This document shows, piece by piece, positions 15,866-25,480 of a stretch of DNA of 64,000 nucleotides. Within the stretch, counting starts at the first letter, position 1; each line of letters opens with the position of its first letter. The stretch comes from Paenibacillus silagei (GTDB lineage: Bacteria > Bacillota > Bacilli > Paenibacillales > Paenibacillaceae), in contig NZ_JAGGLV010000001.1 of NCBI RefSeq assembly GCF_017874735.1, forward strand, positions 682,001 to 746,000. The letters are read 5' to 3'. The position numbers were made by a program, and so were the translations under genes. Under the pieces are notes generated by a model. That model saw only the letters and a list, made by a program, of their open reading frames with translations. It made no database searches and was not told the origin of the DNA.

Positions 15866-18457
15866 TCATATATTCTCTTGCTTTAATGCATCAATAATAT
15901 TCTCCTTTTTTATTTTAGCTCCGGAATAAACAACCGCAGAGCTGACAATGACAAATACACACACAATGACAGACAGAATGCTCATCCAGGGCAGGGTGAA
16001 CCCATAGCTGAATTTGTTCGCAAAGGCTCTATAGATCAGAACCATCACGGCGAAACTGACAGGAAGCCCATACAAGAGCGACTTGACCCCATAATAAACA
16101 CTCTCATAGTTCAGTATTTTTGCAAACCCCTTTGGCGTCGCGCCTACGGATTTCAGCATCGCAAATTCCCGTTTGCGAAGAGCCAGCCCTGTTGAGATCG
16201 TATTAAAGATGTTCGCAACGGAAATCACAGAGATTAATACGATAAAACCGTAAGAAAAGACGTTCATCAGCAGAATCTTTTGTTCTTCTCTTATTCTGGA
16301 TTGATATACATTGTAGACATTCAGATGGGTCTCGTTCATCGCTTCAATTTCCTGCTGCGTTTTCACCGGTTCCGTGCTTTTCAAATGGAGATACATCGGA
16401 GCGTTAGCCAGCTCCTCGCCGTCTGCCAGCCGCTTCATGACGCGTTCCGACACGATCATATTTAACCCGCCTAAGCCTACCGGGCTCATCCCCATCGGTG
16501 CCTTATCCGTCAATGCGGCAATTATCACTTGATTTGTCTTCGTTTCTTCCCCGCTCGCTTTAAAAAAACTCGTTAGCTCGATAGGTTGTCCGATATTCGC
16601 ATATATGGACTTCGTCTGAATATATTTCCCCGTATCTATATCTTTGTAACGAATCGTATCCATCACGATTGCGGCGGGATGATCCAGATCCGTAAGCTGC
16701 TCGTAATCTGCCCCAATCTCTCTGGCATAGGCTTGCAGGCTCGAATCATTCAGTGCATAGAGCTTAATTTCATAAGGGTATTTGCCGTCTTGCAGCATAC
16801 TCCTATCCTGCTTAACCTTCTCCTGCAATTCGTCGGCGATGCTTGCTGCATCGACCCAAGCGTTCCTGACTAACTCATGACTCACGTTGTATTCCGTGAC
16901 GCCATCCAGAGATACAAGCGATTGCATCAACCGGTCATCTAGTCTTTCGCCATTACTGGACGACACTTCAATATCGTAATCGATGCCTTGCAGCGACAAT
17001 GCCAGAGATTGTGTCAGGCCAGCCGTGAAAAACGATATCGTCAAAAACAAAACGATGCTGATGACAAGCGAAAAAAGAATAACATGATGTCTTCGTTTGT
17101 TCCTTTTTAAGTTTTTCAGCCCGATTTCGGCTTCGATTCCGAAGAGCTTACGAATGATCTCGGGCGTCTTCACTGCTTTGCCCGTAAGCTTTACGTCAGT
17201 GGTTTGGCGAATCGCGTCCATGGGGGATACCCTGGAGGCTTTAACCGCCGGGAGATACGCCGAAACGAAAATCGTCAGCATCGAAACAAGACAAGTCATC
17301 AAGAGCATTAACGGCGTGACGATAAGCCTCAGCTTTTCACTGGTCCCTAATACCCCTTCAATCATTGTGTTCATGAACGAAAAGGTGATTCCGATGCCGG
17401 CAAGACCGCATAAGATGCCAATGGGAATGCTGATCAAACCAATGATGATCCCTTCAAAAAATACGGAATTTCGCTTCTGCCTTTTCGTTGCCCCCACGCT
17501 CGCGAGCATCCCTAAATAGCGGGAACGTTCCGAGACGGATATCGCAAAGGCGTTATAGATGAGTCCAACCGAGCCAATGATAATGGTCCCCATAAGGATT
17601 GCCGATAATGAGAACATCATGCTGGATGAGGCTCCGCTGCTGGACAAGCCATAATAATGAAGCAAATCATTATTATATTGGACAGTGTGAATTTGGTTTG
17701 TCTCAGCCAGCTTCTCCGCATGTGCGAACAAGAACGGATTGACCTGCTTCAAGACCACCGACGCATCGACCCGATCCTCTCCCCCGATGATTTGATCATC
17801 GACATAGCTAATGATCGTATAAGCCGGGGCCCAAGCCGTTTCCGACACCGGACGTTTAATGAAACCTACCACCGTATAATCCCTAATTACGCTATGCTGT
17901 AATGTCTCCGTCAATGTGCCGTCTTTCCTGCGCAGCGGTGCCGTCTGATCCAGGGGATGATCGCCCCCTTGTTCGAATCGGTCGCCGACGCGAAGCGTTA
18001 GACGGTCGCCGATTTCGTACTTCACTTTGCCATTTGTTGCAACAGACTCGGAGATCACAACCTCCTTGTCCGTGTGCGGAAGACGTCCCTTGCTTATTTC
18101 AATCTGAAATTGTGTGAACCCTTGCTTATCATATTCCTGGATGAACAAGTACGGCTTATTGGAATTTTGTCCCCCTTCTAATGGGGCATACCCAAGGTCT
18201 CTTGTGATGGCAACCGTTTTGGTTGCATCATCGTCCTGTATCGCTGCAAGCTGTTTCTTGGTTATATCCTGATACTGAATATGCCACTCCCCTGTATCTG
18301 AGATTGTTTGTCTGATCATTAAATCCGCAAAGGAAAAAATAAGCGTAATGACAGCGGTCATCATGGATACCGAAATAATTACGCCAAAAATAGTCACAAG
18401 TGTTCGTCTCTTGTTCTGCTTCAGATGGCGGATGGTTAATGTATTGACAATATTCAT
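15866..18457 (-). CDS. ABC transporter permease with two FtsX/MacB-type domains
   Basis: 863-residue membrane protein. A first TM helix lies at about residues 18-40 and is followed by a large extracellular domain. Three TM helices with an FtsX domain lie at about 280-410, another TM near 460 opens the second half, and three TM helices lie at about 740-855. This duplicated FtsX layout is that of Vex/YknZ/Bce-like type VII ABC permeases, which extrude peptides or drugs or transmit mechanical signals and do not import. Its start overlaps the stop of the ATPase gene by four bases (ATGA), so the two are translationally coupled. It is the last gene of the RR-HK-VanZ-ATPase-permease series. Confidence 0.88.
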   Translation of the reverse strand: MNIVNTLTIRHLKQNKRRTLVTIFGVIISVSMMTAVITLIFSFADLMIRQTISDTGEWHIQYQDITKKQLAAIQDDDATKTVAITRDLGYAPLEGGQNSNKPYLFIQEYDKQGFTQFQIEISKGRLPHTDKEVVISESVATNGKVKYEIGDRLTLRVGDRFEQGGDHPLDQTAPLRRKDGTLTETLQHSVIRDYTVVGFIKRPVSETAWAPAYTIISYVDDQIIGGEDRVDASVVLKQVNPFLFAHAEKLAETNQIHTVQYNNDLLHYYGLSSSGASSSMMFSLSAILMGTIIIGSVGLIYNAFAISVSERSRYLGMLASVGATKRQKRNSVFFEGIIIGLISIPIGILCGLAGIGITFSFMNTMIEGVLGTSEKLRLIVTPLMLLMTCLVSMLTIFVSAYLPAVKASRVSPMDAIRQTTDVKLTGKAVKTPEIIRKLFGIEAEIGLKNLKRNKRRHHVILFSLVISIVLFLTISFFTAGLTQSLALSLQGIDYDIEVSSSNGERLDDRLMQSLVSLDGVTEYNVSHELVRNAWVDAASIADELQEKVKQDRSMLQDGKYPYEIKLYALNDSSLQAYAREIGADYEQLTDLDHPAAIVMDTIRYKDIDTGKYIQTKSIYANIGQPIELTSFFKASGEETKTNQVIIAALTDKAPMGMSPVGLGGLNMIVSERVMKRLADGEELANAPMYLHLKSTEPVKTQQEIEAMNETHLNVYNVYQSRIREEQKILLMNVFSYGFIVLISVISVANIFNTISTGLALRKREFAMLKSVGATPKGFAKILNYESVYYGVKSLLYGLPVSFAVMVLIYRAFANKFSYGFTLPWMSILSVIVCVFVIVSSAVVYSGAKIKKENIIDALKQENI

Positions 18458-19137
18458 CGCCTGATCACCTCGTTTTTGGCAATCCTCCCATCTTCAATCG
18501 AAATGATTCGGTCGGCTTGCAGGGCAATCCGTTCGTCATGCGTGATTACGATCAGTGTCTGATGATACGTCTTATTCAGCATTTTTAATAAAACGATGAT
18601 CTCGCTGCTATTCCTGCTGTCCAGATTCCCGGTGGGTTCGTCGGCCAGCATGATCGCAGGATTGCCGATGATCGCCCTGCCAATTGAGACACGCTGCTGC
18701 TGTCCGCCGGATAGCTGATTCGGCAGATGGTTTAATCGATGCTGCAAATTCAGCGTATTCACAAGATCAGCCAATTGCTTTTGATCTACCTTTTGTTGAT
18801 CCAGCAAGAGCGGCAGCGTAATATTCTCTTCCACCGTCAGGACGGGAATCAGATTGAAAAACTGGTAGATCAGCCCGATTTGCCTGCGTCTGAAGATGGC
18901 CAGCTGCGTTTCGTCCAAGGTATACATATCCGTATCCTGAACATACACTTTCCCGCCAGTCGGTCGATCCACACCGCCCAGCATATGAAGGAGTGTCGAT
19001 TTCCCCGATCCGGAAGGTCCGATAATTGCGACGAATTCACCTTTTTGGACCGAAAAGGAAACATCATCAAGTGCCTTCACCGCCGATTCGCCCGTGCCGT
19101 ATATTTTGGACAAATTTTCAATGGTTAAAATCTCCAT
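18454..19137 (-). CDS. ABC transporter ATP-binding protein (LolD/MacB type)
   Basis: 227-residue nucleotide-binding subunit. Walker A GPSGSGKS lies near residue 40, the Q-loop follows, the signature LSGGQQQR lies near 143, Walker B IMLADEPTGNLDS and a switch His in VITHDERIA. It belongs to the LolD/MacB/VexP2 group that pairs with FtsX-type permeases. ATG 19137 has AAGGAGG upstream. It partners with the permease at 15866-18457 through a four-base overlap, making a complete export or peptide-sensing system below a two-component system. The substrate is unknown; antimicrobial peptides are a typical guess for this family. Confidence 0.92.
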   Translation of the reverse strand: MEILTIENLSKIYGTGESAVKALDDVSFSVQKGEFVAIIGPSGSGKSTLLHMLGGVDRPTGGKVYVQDTDMYTLDETQLAIFRRRQIGLIYQFFNLIPVLTVEENITLPLLLDQQKVDQKQLADLVNTLNLQHRLNHLPNQLSGGQQQRVSIGRAIIGNPAIMLADEPTGNLDSRNSSEIIVLLKMLNKTYHQTLIVITHDERIALQADRIISIEDGRIAKNEVIRR

Positions 19138-19161
19138 TCCTATCCCTCCTTCCCCAGATGC

Positions 19162-20106
19162 TCAATTCCAGGAATATACCATCTCTCTATATCCAACATC
19201 CCACAGGGTTTCATTCCCCTCAATGGTTATCTTAAGCTCATTAGCCCCGGTAAGATGAAGGATCCTATTATCCGGCTCATGGAGCTGATCTTTTGCAGAT
19301 ACAGACAGGAGCTCCTGCCCGTCAACGGTAACCTTTAGGCTGCCCTGAAAATCCTTATGATCAGGAATTCCATAATTCAAGCTAAGATACAGCTCTCCCT
19401 TATTGCCTAGCGAATACGTATAGGTTTCCTTCTTTTTACCTTCGGTGCCATACACATTATACTTAGGTGTCACGTCTTGACCGCCAATTTTAAGACTGTC
19501 CTGTTTGATTCCCGTTAATCGATTTCCGGTGCTATCTTTCCATTCGTTTATCGCTACAAAAGGGGCCAACTCTTTGGTGAACACTTGATCAACTACTCCG
19601 AAGACCCCCCACACGCCGAGCATTAATACAGCACTGGAAATTCCCGTAGCAGTGATATTTCTCCAGTAGTTTTTTGTACGGAAGCCAATCTTGTAGCCCC
19701 CGAATCCAATAGCAGCGCCCACTGAGTTCGTTATGACGTCGTTCATGTCAAAGCTGCCGAGGAATGTTAGGGCCTGGATGGTCTCCACCACAAGAATGGA
19801 CAGGATAAACCCTGTCATGAAGCGAACAAAGCTGGTGCGGTATAACAACGGAAACAGTATGCCAAAAGGTATGAAGGCTGCAATATTTCCAATACCCACC
19901 AAGTCCATCAGTGTCGGATGCAGGAGATCGGAAAGACCCGGCACCCTAAAAAAGTCGTCCGGCAAAAAAATAAAGGTGTACTGACTGGTTTGATCTACAG
20001 TATCCGCTCTGCCGAAAGCAAAAAACATAAAATAAAGAATAATCAGGGTGTAGCCTATCGTGATAAAAAAAGTAATCTTGCGCTGCTGCTTCATTTGCAT
20101 TTGCAT
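19162..20106 (-). CDS. VanZ family membrane protein with C-terminal NPCBM-like domain
   Basis: 314 residues. The N-terminal ~160 residues are a VanZ domain: TM helix ITIGYTLIILYFMFFAFGR, a loop with LHPTLMDLVGIGNIAAFIPFGILFPLL, and further TM helices with FLGSFDMNDVITNSVGAAIG. VanZ proteins confer low-level glycopeptide (teicoplanin) or lipopeptide resistance. After a fifth TM segment near 175-195, about 120 extracellular residues resemble NPCBM/NEW2 carbohydrate-binding beta domains (SLKVTVDGQELLSVS and a closing GANELKITIEG). The ATG at 20106 has GGAGG seven bases upstream and is chosen over the one at 20127. It lies between the sensor kinase and the ABC genes. Confidence 0.8.
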   Translation of the reverse strand: MQMQMKQQRKITFFITIGYTLIILYFMFFAFGRADTVDQTSQYTFIFLPDDFFRVPGLSDLLHPTLMDLVGIGNIAAFIPFGILFPLLYRTSFVRFMTGFILSILVVETIQALTFLGSFDMNDVITNSVGAAIGFGGYKIGFRTKNYWRNITATGISSAVLMLGVWGVFGVVDQVFTKELAPFVAINEWKDSTGNRLTGIKQDSLKIGGQDVTPKYNVYGTEGKKKETYTYSLGNKGELYLSLNYGIPDHKDFQGSLKVTVDGQELLSVSAKDQLHEPDNRILHLTGANELKITIEGNETLWDVGYREMVYSWN

Positions 20107-20207
20107 GGTTGTACCTCCATCGTTCATCTGATGTATATCATTTTATCTGTCTAAAATGACTTTACAGTGACTTTGGAGGTGACAGTTCAGTCACTTACAG
20201 AGTACTG

Positions 20208-21209
20208 TTAAATGACATGCTTATAAAATTTAATCCGAAACTCTGTACCAGTCCCGCTGTCGCTCGTTACATCAATCACGCCGTTCTGGCTTGCAATGAT
20301 GCTGTGGGCCATCGCAAGCCCTATACCGATGCTTCCTTCATTAGCATTCTTTCCTTTATAAAAACGTTTGAATATATAAGGCAAATCCTCTTTCGGAATG
20401 CCCCCTCCGTTGTCAGCAATAACGATTTCCGTAAATAGCACGTTGTCGGAAAATGTGATGGTAATCGCACCGCCCTCAGGTGTATGCTCCACTCCATTCT
20501 TCAAAATATTGATAACCGCTTCAGCAGTCCAGTGGAAATCGCCGTCAAAAGAGACGTTATCATCCCCTATGATGGAAACGGTCTGGCCCTTAATATCCAT
20601 CGGAATCATAACCGGCTCCAGTGCCTTTTGGATTAGGGTTTTCATGTGTATTCGATCTTTTTTGAACGGGATCGTTCCCGCATCCATTTTCGCTAGCTTT
20701 AATAAGGATGAAACCAGCCAATCAATCCGTTCAAGCTGAATGCGAATATGATGGGTGAACTCCGTTCTTTTGAGTGGAGGCAGATCAGGGGCGCTTAACA
20801 GATCTGCCATGACTGTCATAGAGGTGATCGGTGTTTTGAGTTGATGTGAAATATCGGAGATGGCATCGGTCAGTTGAAGCTTATCCTGCTGCAATAGCGA
20901 ACGATGCTCGGAGAGCATGCGTGTCACCTTGTAAATATCATTCTTTAAGATGCTAAGCTCCCCTTCTTGATTATCGCGAGGGTCAAGGGAGGCCTGGCCG
21001 CTGCTAATCTCCCGCAAATAGACGGACAGCTTCTCTAGCTCATAATATCTCCGTTTTGTGAATAATACAGCTGTGCCGGTAAGCAGCACGGATACAATAA
21101 TAACCAGGACTGCCGCGGCAGACGAAATGAAAGCAGCAATGACGATCGCCGATACGCTGATCGAGCCCATGACGAGCAATAATATAAGATTTTCCCGATT
21201 GCGCAGCAT
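20208..21209 (-). CDS. Sensor histidine kinase (VncS-like)
   Basis: 333-residue membrane kinase with two TM helices packed in the first 55 residues and almost no extracellular loop, typical of intramembrane-sensing kinases that listen to an ABC transporter. A HAMP-like linker is followed by the H-box DISHQLKTPI (near 120), N-box ILKNGVEHT, G1 DNGGGI and G2 GIGLAMA. The start codon is directly adjacent to the response regulator stop, so they are cotranscribed. Composition and order resemble the VncRS-Vex system of streptococci. The signal is unknown; detection through the downstream FtsX-type permease is an inference. Confidence 0.9.
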   Translation of the reverse strand: MLRNRENLILLLVMGSISVSAIVIAAFISSAAAVLVIIVSVLLTGTAVLFTKRRYYELEKLSVYLREISSGQASLDPRDNQEGELSILKNDIYKVTRMLSEHRSLLQQDKLQLTDAISDISHQLKTPITSMTVMADLLSAPDLPPLKRTEFTHHIRIQLERIDWLVSSLLKLAKMDAGTIPFKKDRIHMKTLIQKALEPVMIPMDIKGQTVSIIGDDNVSFDGDFHWTAEAVINILKNGVEHTPEGGAITITFSDNVLFTEIVIADNGGGIPKEDLPYIFKRFYKGKNANEGSIGIGLAMAHSIIASQNGVIDVTSDSGTGTEFRIKFYKHVI

Positions 21210-21893
21210 CTAATCACCAACCTTATAGCCTAAACCGCGTACCGTTTTGATCAAAGCCGGCTGCTCCGGATTATCCTCCAGCTTTTCCCTTAGCCTTTTG
21301 ATATAGACCGTTAACGTGTTATCATTCACGAAGTCGCCCGCCACGTCCCAGATTTGCTCCAAGAGCTGATTCCTGGTGAGGACCTGTCCAACGTGGTTGC
21401 CAAAGATCAACAATAAGCGGTATTCCAGGGCGGTTAGCGAAATTTCGGCACCGTTTTTATATACTTTGCCTTCCAGTGTATGGATGCGCACATTGTCAAT
21501 GTCGATAACCGCTCCGGCGTGGGACAGCTTCTGATATCTCCGCAAGACGGATTTGATCCTGGAGAGAAGCTCGCGAACCCGAAAAGGCTTGGTAATGTAA
21601 TCATCGGCTCCCATATCGAGCCCCATCACGACATTGACCTCATCATCAATCACCGTTAAGAAAATGACCGGAATATCCCGCCGTTCCTTCACCATCTTGC
21701 ATAATTCATAGCCAGTTCCGTCTGGAAGCTGTAAATCGAACAGGCACAAGGTGAACTGATCGATGTCTTCGGCGAGCACCTTTCGGGCTGAAGCGACATT
21801 ATGGCAGAGAACAGTCGAATAACCCTCTTGCTGCAGTGAATATTCCAGTCCCGACGCGATCGTCTTATCATCTTCAACTAATAATATTTTCAT
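21210..21893 (-). CDS. OmpR-type response regulator (VncR-like)
   Basis: 227 residues. The receiver domain starts KILLVEDDKTIA with the acidic pair. The phospho-acceptor Asp lies in LFDLQLPDG near 54 and the conserved Lys in ITKPF near 105. The C-terminal winged helix (about 130-225) has LTALEYRLLLIFGNHVGQVLTRNQLLEQIWD and VNDNTLTVYIKRLREKL. ATG 21893 is selected because it gives the canonical N terminus; the upstream ribosome binding site is weak. The gene begins just 21 bases after the stop of U32 copy 2, so part of its expression could come by read-through from that gene. Confidence 0.92.
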   Translation of the reverse strand: MKILLVEDDKTIASGLEYSLQQEGYSTVLCHNVASARKVLAEDIDQFTLCLFDLQLPDGTGYELCKMVKERRDIPVIFLTVIDDEVNVVMGLDMGADDYITKPFRVRELLSRIKSVLRRYQKLSHAGAVIDIDNVRIHTLEGKVYKNGAEISLTALEYRLLLIFGNHVGQVLTRNQLLEQIWDVAGDFVNDNTLTVYIKRLREKLEDNPEQPALIKTVRGLGYKVGD

Positions 21894-21914
21894 CTGAAGG
21901 CCATCCTTCCACAA

Positions 21915-24158
21915 CTACACAATCTCTTTATTATAATGCCCTCTTGTGTCAGTGTCCTGATTAAAGACAGCATGATTCATTGAACCATTTAATTTGCCTG
22001 CGGCCATATGAATGACTTGCATAACCTGCTCTGTAGATTCAACGGTGAAGTTTAACCGGAGCGCCCCGATCCCTGTGATGTCCGGCAGCTCATCTAACAG
22101 ATTAAGCGTCTTCCCGTTAAGAATAGTCGCTGTACAATCCTCATGGGAAAGGATCGGGAACGTTCCTTGCTCATCTTTTAACTCATAGCTCTTCGTTCTG
22201 CATACTCTGCATTGATTCATTTTTCTCATCGGACAATATTTGGTGAACATCAACGGAGCCTTGCCATACACAATCATTTCCAGCGCAGGATAGCCGTCAT
22301 TTTGTTCAACATAGGCATTTATTACATCTTCAATTTGGCTCTTATTCATTTCATAAGATAAAGTAACCCGTTTGGCACCTAATTTATATAGTTCATAGCA
22401 GCTAGTAGCATTAATAACATTTAGAGAATAGTCCGTAACAAATGGATTGGTTTCTCTGTAGTGATGAATTCCGCCATATCCTCCGATCAGCAGCTGCCCT
22501 TCTTTTTCCTTATAATCATTTTGGTTTCTTCTAACCACATTGTCAAAATAGATTTCCTTAATTCCACAGCTCACGCAAGCATCATACTGTTCCTTAGTCG
22601 TTACAGAAGCTGTAAGGTATGGTGTAACAGGGGCAAAGCTTATTTTTTCTTTTGCTTTCGCAGTCTTGGTTCTCTTCTGCTGGCTGTTAAGCTTTAGGTC
22701 ATATAAGCCCAGGACAATATCTCTTCTTGCGGCATTTAACAGTTTAGCTGGAATAAACGCATTGCCTTCCTCATAATCGACCTGATGAAGCTCGAAGATC
22801 GTATCATTTAATCTGGAGAATTGCTTGATGACCTGGTCTTTGGTGGTTGGATTATTAATGGCTTCGCCTAGTATTTCCTCGCTTTCATAGGAATAATTAA
22901 AGCCTAAGCCCTCCGCCTCTATGACTAGCTTTGAATCTGGATATGCATATACTGTAATATCTAGGCTGAACCGTTTAAATTCTTTTTCCAGTGATGCTTC
23001 TAATTCTTTATGGTAGAAATAATCCTTCGTTTTATAGACTACATCTCCCGTAGACATCTTTTCTTTGACTTTGATATAGCAGACAACATCTGCTGTGTTG
23101 ATTAAGTCGCCCTCTTTATTGTACAGCTTGGCAACCGTCAGATTAACATCTTCATTGTCGTGACTGATTCGGATGGTATCGTTCTGATTTAAAGGACGTG
23201 TAAGTGTGATTTCATACCTGTCCTTCTCAACCCTGCTGATGGTTCCAATCTCATAACCAAAGTGATTAGGTCTTGCGATGTTTGTAATATTCCTCCGGTC
23301 CTCGTGAAACAGATATCCTTTAGTAAATGTCCGATTAAATGTTTTTTTCAGATTTTCTTTGTCTGCTTCGGTGATTTTATGATCTAAGGCCATGCGATAT
23401 TTGGATACCACATTAGCCACATACGTAGGCACTTTCATACGGCCTTCTATTTTTAAAGAATCAATTTCTTTCAGATCATCGATATAATCAATGGTGTTCA
23501 AGTCCTTAGTCGATAGAATATAGCTTTTGCCTAAAGATGTATCTGTTGTCTGATCGATGAGTTCGTACTCCTTACGGCATGAACCCACACATCTTCCGCG
23601 ATTTGCGCACCTGAAGCCGGTTAATCCTGACATTAGACAGTTTCCCGAATAAGATACACATAAAGCACCGTGAACGAAAATTTCTAAAGGGATGTCAGCT
23701 ACTCTTTTGATCTCTTTGACTGTTTCAATCTTAACCTCACGGGACAGAACTACTCTTTTTGCACCCAGTTCTTTAAATAATAAAGTTCCGTCTACATCGT
23801 CTATTCCCATCTGAGTGGAACAATGTGCTTCCATATCATGAAAATTTTTAACGATATAATCGAAAGCAGTCAGGTCCTGGACGATAATGCCATCCACACC
23901 GATTTCATTTAATTCGTGTATCTGCTCTTTCATCTCTTCCACTTCGTTTTCGAACACGATGGTATTCATGGCAACATAGATTTTAACGTCCCTCAGATGC
24001 GCATACGTAACAGCCTCTTGTAACGATTCTACATCAAAATTAGAGGAGTAGGCGCGTGCACCAAATTTCTGCATGCCCAAGTATATTGCATCACACCCAT
24101 TAGATATTGCAGCTTTTAAAGCCTCCATATTCCCTGCTGGAGCTAATAATTCAGTCAT
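21915..24158 (-). CDS. U32 family protein (putative RNA hydroxylation enzyme), copy 2
   Basis: 747 residues, same length and domain order as the gene at 13087-15330, with only scattered substitutions. Both Cys groups are intact: CANRGRCVGSCR in the N-terminal barrel and YCPMRKMNQCRVCR in the C-terminal domain. Substitutions are spread over the whole length and both copies remain open, indicating that both were under selection after duplication, or that the duplication is recent relative to their divergence. The 5' flank to about 24275 is also duplicated. It precedes the VncRS-like genes on the same strand. Confidence 0.88.
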   Translation of the reverse strand: MTELLAPAGNMEALKAAISNGCDAIYLGMQKFGARAYSSNFDVESLQEAVTYAHLRDVKIYVAMNTIVFENEVEEMKEQIHELNEIGVDGIIVQDLTAFDYIVKNFHDMEAHCSTQMGIDDVDGTLLFKELGAKRVVLSREVKIETVKEIKRVADIPLEIFVHGALCVSYSGNCLMSGLTGFRCANRGRCVGSCRKEYELIDQTTDTSLGKSYILSTKDLNTIDYIDDLKEIDSLKIEGRMKVPTYVANVVSKYRMALDHKITEADKENLKKTFNRTFTKGYLFHEDRRNITNIARPNHFGYEIGTISRVEKDRYEITLTRPLNQNDTIRISHDNEDVNLTVAKLYNKEGDLINTADVVCYIKVKEKMSTGDVVYKTKDYFYHKELEASLEKEFKRFSLDITVYAYPDSKLVIEAEGLGFNYSYESEEILGEAINNPTTKDQVIKQFSRLNDTIFELHQVDYEEGNAFIPAKLLNAARRDIVLGLYDLKLNSQQKRTKTAKAKEKISFAPVTPYLTASVTTKEQYDACVSCGIKEIYFDNVVRRNQNDYKEKEGQLLIGGYGGIHHYRETNPFVTDYSLNVINATSCYELYKLGAKRVTLSYEMNKSQIEDVINAYVEQNDGYPALEMIVYGKAPLMFTKYCPMRKMNQCRVCRTKSYELKDEQGTFPILSHEDCTATILNGKTLNLLDELPDITGIGALRLNFTVESTEQVMQVIHMAAGKLNGSMNHAVFNQDTDTRGHYNKEIV

Positions 24159-24275
24159 AAATGATCCTTACCTCCTACTTCAAGTAACCGCCCAAATTCA
24201 GCATCATTAATCATAAAATAAGAGCTTCACTTAAGCTACGGCAAAAAGCACAAACCAATGGCTTGCATTTTGTTT
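21915..24275 (-). repeat. Long direct repeat, unit 2 (U32 gene plus 5' flank)
   Basis: Second unit of the direct repeat described at 13087-15445. The flank includes the same CTTAAGCT(G/A)CGGCAAAAAGC sequence and hairpin. Beyond about 24275 the sequences diverge into an alpha/beta hydrolase remnant (unit 1) and a serine hydrolase (unit 2). Confidence 0.85.
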
Positions 24276-24338
24276 CTCTAGATTTTTATATTCCATACTG
24301 GCTGGCAGGTTTATTATAAACAGAGGTGAAACGAGATT

Positions 24339-25340
24339 ATGATCGTACAAAAAGAAGTAGTATATACTAAAAACGATAAATATTTGGCGCTTACTGACCA
24401 TGTAATTAAAGCTAAGAACCAAATTTCCTGTTCCGCAGCCGCTACATTTATCATCCATAATGACACCATTGTTAATGAAAGCTACTTTGGCTCATATGAG
24501 TCTAATTCAAAGATACAATCTGTAATGCCCTCCACCCGGTTTAATGTTGCTTCAGTAAGAAAGTCGTACATTGGCTTTGCTATTAGCTTGGCCTTATACC
24601 AAAATAAACTTGCAAGTCTTGATGATTATATTTCAGATTGCTTAGATGATTTAAACCCAGCTGCTGTCCAAGGAGTTAGAATAAGACATTTATTAACACA
24701 TACTCATGGACTCAAAAATAATCATGAAAAACTATTCCCGCCGGGAACGAATTGGAATTATAACAATATAGGGATCAATATGCTTATTAGATTAATACGG
24801 AAGTTATTTGAAGTGCCTCTGTCAGAGGTCATGCAACAATATGTTTTCAAACCCTGCAATTTCATTGAGACAGGTTGGTGTAAGAATAGAGATGACAATT
24901 TAGTATGGTTAAATGAAGAGTATGCTGATGACCAAGGGGGGGAAGCCAATCTTTTTGTAAGTGCCCGTGAATTGGCTTTTTGGGGCTATCTTCACCTGAA
25001 CCGTGGACTCGTTAATGGACAACAGCTTGTTCCAAAAGAGGTTATAGAACAAGCTACAACCAATCAGAGCCCGGCAAATTTTGAAGATACATTGCCTAGG
25101 AATGGCTTCGCTTGGTGGATTCAGGATAAGCCTAGAGCTATTTCTGAAATAGGAAACACAATTCCACCTGGGTCCTATCAAATGCTGGGACTAACTGGCT
25201 GTGCCTGTTTGGTTATTCCTGAACATCGGCTAGTTGCGGTTAGAATGTACAATCAAGCAGGTCCAAATCCACCAGGGTACGACTACTTGGAGGATATTAA
25301 AGCTTTTGGAGACAAAGTTTTATCGTGTACTTTGAACTAA
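24339..25340 (+). CDS. Serine hydrolase of the beta-lactamase/class C esterase family
   Basis: 333-residue cytosolic protein of the beta-lactamase fold, no signal peptide. The SxxK motif appears as SVRK near residue 73, the second motif as YNN near 148, and the third region in GNTIPPGSYQMLGLTGC near 275. Relatives are esterases, D-aminopeptidases or DD-peptidase-like enzymes; no beta-lactam activity can be inferred. A decayed copy of its last ~80 codons is at 8272-8511. It lies between U32 copy 2 and the outermost rlmH-type site at 25368. The ATG at 24339 is preceded by AGAGGTG at a suitable distance. Confidence 0.82.
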   Translation: MIVQKEVVYTKNDKYLALTDHVIKAKNQISCSAAATFIIHNDTIVNESYFGSYESNSKIQSVMPSTRFNVASVRKSYIGFAISLALYQNKLASLDDYISDCLDDLNPAAVQGVRIRHLLTHTHGLKNNHEKLFPPGTNWNYNNIGINMLIRLIRKLFEVPLSEVMQQYVFKPCNFIETGWCKNRDDNLVWLNEEYADDQGGEANLFVSARELAFWGYLHLNRGLVNGQQLVPKEVIEQATTNQSPANFEDTLPRNGFAWWIQDKPRAISEIGNTIPPGSYQMLGLTGCACLVIPEHRLVAVRMYNQAGPNPPGYDYLEDIKAFGDKVLSCTLN

Positions 25341-25367
25341 TTATTAATTCCTTTGTTGCTTTGGCAG

Positions 25368-25384
25368 TACTTATGATACGGTTT
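25368..25384 (-). other. rlmH-type attachment site-like sequence (site A)
   Basis: TACTTATGATACGGTTT on the plus strand matches 15 of 17 bases of the rlmH 3'-end core at 45150-45166. Read on the minus strand it still spells Lys-Pro-Tyr-His-Lys in the frame used by rlmH. It lies in noncoding DNA after the serine hydrolase. Same orientation as the other three sites. Confidence 0.6.
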
Positions 25385-25480
25385 CTCCTGCGTAACTACA
25401 GATGAAGTGACGGCCTAAACCGTCGGGCAGTTTATTAAGCTATGATAGTTCACCGGAATGTTCCTTAAACTAAGATACCT

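Noticed and set aside
13087..24275. Insertion sequence or composite transposon formed by the repeated U32 genes
   Set aside because: No transposase, terminal inverted repeats or target duplications are seen; the repeat units are ordinary genes.
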